Part shown: piece by piece, positions 62,601-64,000 of the stretch
How positions within the stretch are numbered: position 1 is the first letter of the stretch
How the letters are laid out: every line of letters starts with the position of its first letter
Assembly: GCA_025463055.1 (NCBI GenBank)
Contig: JAOAPV010000064.1
Location: 62,001-126,000 of the forward strand
Reading direction: 5' to 3'
Length of the DNA stretch: 64,000 bases
Source: Candidatus Acidiferrum typicum
GTDB lineage: Bacteria > Acidobacteriota > Terriglobia > Acidiferrales > UBA7541
Position numbers and translations under genes: made by a program
Notes under the pieces: model-generated
Told to the model about the DNA's origin: nothing
Databases searched by the model: none
What the model saw: the letters and a program-made list of their open reading frames with translations, nothing else

Positions 62601-63389
62601 CTAAAAATCGCTCCAGGGCGCCAGCAAATACTCCGTGCTCTTCCCTCCTGCCCGCACGGCGATCGCAGCGTACCCGCGTGCGAACCAGTTCGTGAACTCC
62701 GCGCGCACCCTCGTTTGCACCACCTGTACGCGCTGGGCGTCGTCTTGCTTCCACTGCTCAAGCTCCGCAGGCAGCGCAATCTCGGCAGGGGCATTCTTCG
62801 TGCTTGGCGCTAAATTTTCAATCGCCGCAACAACGCGCGGCGAGTCCAGCCACCATTCCGCAACCAATCGATCCGTATCGATCCCTCGGTGCAAAGGACT
62901 CGTCGTCACCCCGTAAAGGTTTGGAATGTATCGCCGGCAAATAGCGCCCAGGCGGTTCAAATTGAAATGCGCGTTCTTCAACTCCAGCGGATCGAAAGTC
63001 CATTCCACAAGCCGAATTCCGCGTGCCAGCGCGTCCTCGCGCTGGAATAGCTTCAGCATTCGCCCGACGCCGCGATCGCGATAACCCGCGCTTACTCCGG
63101 TCTGGTGCGAGTGCAGATACGGAACGTTTTGCCGCAGACCCACCACTGCCATCGTGAATCCCACCATCGTGTCGCCGTCAAATGCCCCCAGCACCTGCCC
63201 GCCGGTAATCGATGCCACTACAAACGTGGTCGCAGGCTCCAGCTCGAGATCGGCTTCGCGCCAAATTTCGCGTTGCAGCTCCACGCAAGCCTGAAACTCC
63301 TGCAACGCAACGCATTTTCTAATCACGACGCCCTGGCCCGGGTTCGCCGCGCCTGACCGTTGACGGCCGATCTTTGTTTCCTCGCTCAT
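62601..63389 (-). CDS. GNAT N-acyltransferase of the COG3375 type
   Basis: A 262-residue acyl-CoA transferase. The GNAT core reads VIRKCVALQEFQACVELQREIW, GQVLGAFDGDTMVGFTMAVVGL, YLHSHQTGVSAGYRDRGVGRMLKLFQRE (acyl-CoA loop) and IRLVEWTFDPLELKNAHFNLNRLG. The last part, with RRYIPNLYGVTTSPLHRGIDTDRLVAEWWLDSPRV, is specific to this branch. Its ATG overlaps the mazG stop by four bases, and menC/NSAR follows after 48 bases. In the described Geobacillus pathway the corresponding enzyme succinylates D-amino acids; here that is inference. Confidence 0.85.
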   Translation of the reverse strand: MSEETKIGRQRSGAANPGQGVVIRKCVALQEFQACVELQREIWREADLELEPATTFVVASITGGQVLGAFDGDTMVGFTMAVVGLRQNVPYLHSHQTGVSAGYRDRGVGRMLKLFQREDALARGIRLVEWTFDPLELKNAHFNLNRLGAICRRYIPNLYGVTTSPLHRGIDTDRLVAEWWLDSPRVVAAIENLAPSTKNAPAEIALPAELEQWKQDDAQRVQVVQTRVRAEFTNWFARGYAAIAVRAGGKSTEYLLAPWSDF

Positions 63390-64000
63390 CGCTTCCGCGC
63401 CGCCTCGCTCTTCGCAGGTTGCCGTTCGCCCCGCCGCTCCTCACGACGTTTCGCCACTTCCCACAGTTCTTCCTTCCCCGCCCGCGGAATCTCCGCGAAA
63501 GTCTGGCCATTCTCAGCCGATAGTCGCTCCATCTCGCGGAAGCGCCGCGCAAATTTCGCGTTGGCGTTCTTCAGCGCGATTTCCGGATCGACTTGCAAGA
63601 AGCGCGCCAGGTTCACGGCCGCAAAGAGGAGATCACCCATTTCCTCTTCCGCTTTCGGCGCATTGTTTGCTTGCGAGGCGTGCCGAAGCTCCTCGATCTC
63701 TTCGCGCAACTTCTCAAAGACTCCCTGTGCGCTCTCCCAGTCAAACCCCGCGCGCGAAGCCTTCCGCGTCAACTGCAATCCTTCCATCGTGGCGGGCAGG
63801 CCGCGCGGCACGCCGTCTAGCAGCGATTTCCGCTCCTCTTCTTTCTTTGCCGCGCCGCTCGACCGCGGTTCTCGCGCCCCCTGCCGTTCTTGGGCCTTGA
63901 TCTGCTCCCAATTGCGAAGCACCTCCGCCGCATCCTTCGCGCGCTTCTCCCCAAAAACGTGCGGGTGCCGCCGCACCATCTTCTCGTGCACTTCCCGAAT
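63386..64000 (-). CDS. mazG: MazG nucleoside triphosphate pyrophosphohydrolase, partial
   Basis: The frame is open through the right edge (IREVHEKMVRRHPHVFG), so the N-terminal pyrophosphohydrolase domain lies outside and only about 204 residues are seen. The C-terminal MazG repeat is complete: LPATMEGLQLTRKASRAGFDW, the EKLREEIEELRHA helix and the metal-binding EEEMGDLLFAAVNLARFLQVDPEIALKNANAKFARRF. MazG removes abnormal NTPs or lowers ppGpp effects. An Arg/Glu/Lys-rich tail follows the domain. Coupled by a 4-base overlap to the GNAT gene. Confidence 0.93.
   Translation of the reverse strand: MREVHEKMVRRHPHVFGEKRAKDAAEVLRNWEQIKAQERQGAREPRSSGAAKKEEERKSLLDGVPRGLPATMEGLQLTRKASRAGFDWESAQGVFEKLREEIEELRHASQANNAPKAEEEMGDLLFAAVNLARFLQVDPEIALKNANAKFARRFREMERLSAENGQTFAEIPRAGKEELWEVAKRREERRGERQPAKSEAARKR

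Noticed and set aside
1-64000. CRISPR array, prophage, complete insertion sequence, rRNA or tRNA genes
   Set aside because: No regularly spaced repeats, no phage structural or transposase genes and no recognisable RNA gene were seen on either strand by eye; a covariance-model search would be needed to exclude small RNAs.

Overview
The window looks like a chromosomal piece of a GC-rich Gram-negative soil bacterium, most likely an acidobacterium. That assignment is inferred from the overall gene style (a fused LptF-LptG permease, a split glycine decarboxylase, a PilT, many ECF sigma and anti-sigma genes, and dispersed GTAGCGGC and TGTCATCC palindromes); no rRNA gene is present to confirm it. 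Outer-membrane biogenesis (LptFG), M48 and Spy-like periplasmic proteins support a diderm envelope. I see no rRNA, tRNA, CRISPR array, prophage or complete insertion sequence.

Layout. 0-2.7 kb: the C-terminal end of an unknown protein, a Cys-rich mini-protein paired with a degenerate RsbW-like kinase, and a PAP2/Aur1-like membrane enzyme. 2.8-9.2 kb: a complete glycine cleavage operon (gcvT-gcvH-gcvPA-gcvPB), then a SulP anion transporter. 9.2-15.5 kb: accessory material, with a multi-zinc-finger protein, an M48 metalloprotease, and a locus of one small basic protein plus two nearly identical single-domain Clp-type AAA+ ATPases, with good terminators and a promoter/dyad. 15.9-26.5 kb: an alkyltransferase-like DNA repair protein, a GT39 glycosyltransferase, an ABC-2 exporter, a branched-chain aminotransferase, an aquaporin, PilT, a DUF3592 protein, an ECF42-type sigma factor with its YCII/DGPF partner, and RecX.

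26.5-31 kb is patchy: a DHFR-like reductase, small membrane proteins, a truncated DoxX-like gene, and a two-gene cassette (trypsin-like protein lacking its Ser, and a 4-TM protein) bracketed by copies of a hairpin repeat, followed by almost 1 kb without a convincing gene. 31-36.5 kb: ssb, an MDR oxidoreductase, an ECF sigma/anti-sigma/Spy-like stress operon, an XRE regulator and guaA. 36.6-43.2 kb: leuS with nfo directly upstream, a 349-bp insertion with terminal inverted repeats and target duplication carrying one small membrane ORF, aroF and a YncE-like beta-propeller. 43.2-50 kb: a GH57 glycosidase, the LptF-LptG fusion, a VapBC module and an MFS transporter. 50-56.7 kb: recO-glyQ-glyS (start/stop overlaps) followed by ppdK, a stretch that also holds five copies of the palindrome GTCGGC-N2-GCCGAC. 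57-64 kb: rhomboid protease, quinone-oxidoreductase-like MDR, a leuB-family dehydrogenase, and a mazG-GNAT-menC/NSAR-EamA cluster that runs off the right edge.

How the genes work together: the housekeeping content covers one-carbon metabolism (glycine cleavage), aromatic and branched-chain amino acid synthesis (aroF, ilvE, leuB-like), tRNA charging (leuS, glyQS), purine synthesis (guaA), C3/C4 metabolism (ppdK), repair (nfo, recO, recX, ssb, ATL) and LPS export. The most unusual items are the tandem Clp-type ATPases with a ClpP-loop-like MGF tripeptide, the 349-bp non-autonomous element, the local palindrome array around glyQS, and the GNAT/NSAR pair that suggests D-amino-acid handling. All functions are from reading the sequence only; no database search was possible.
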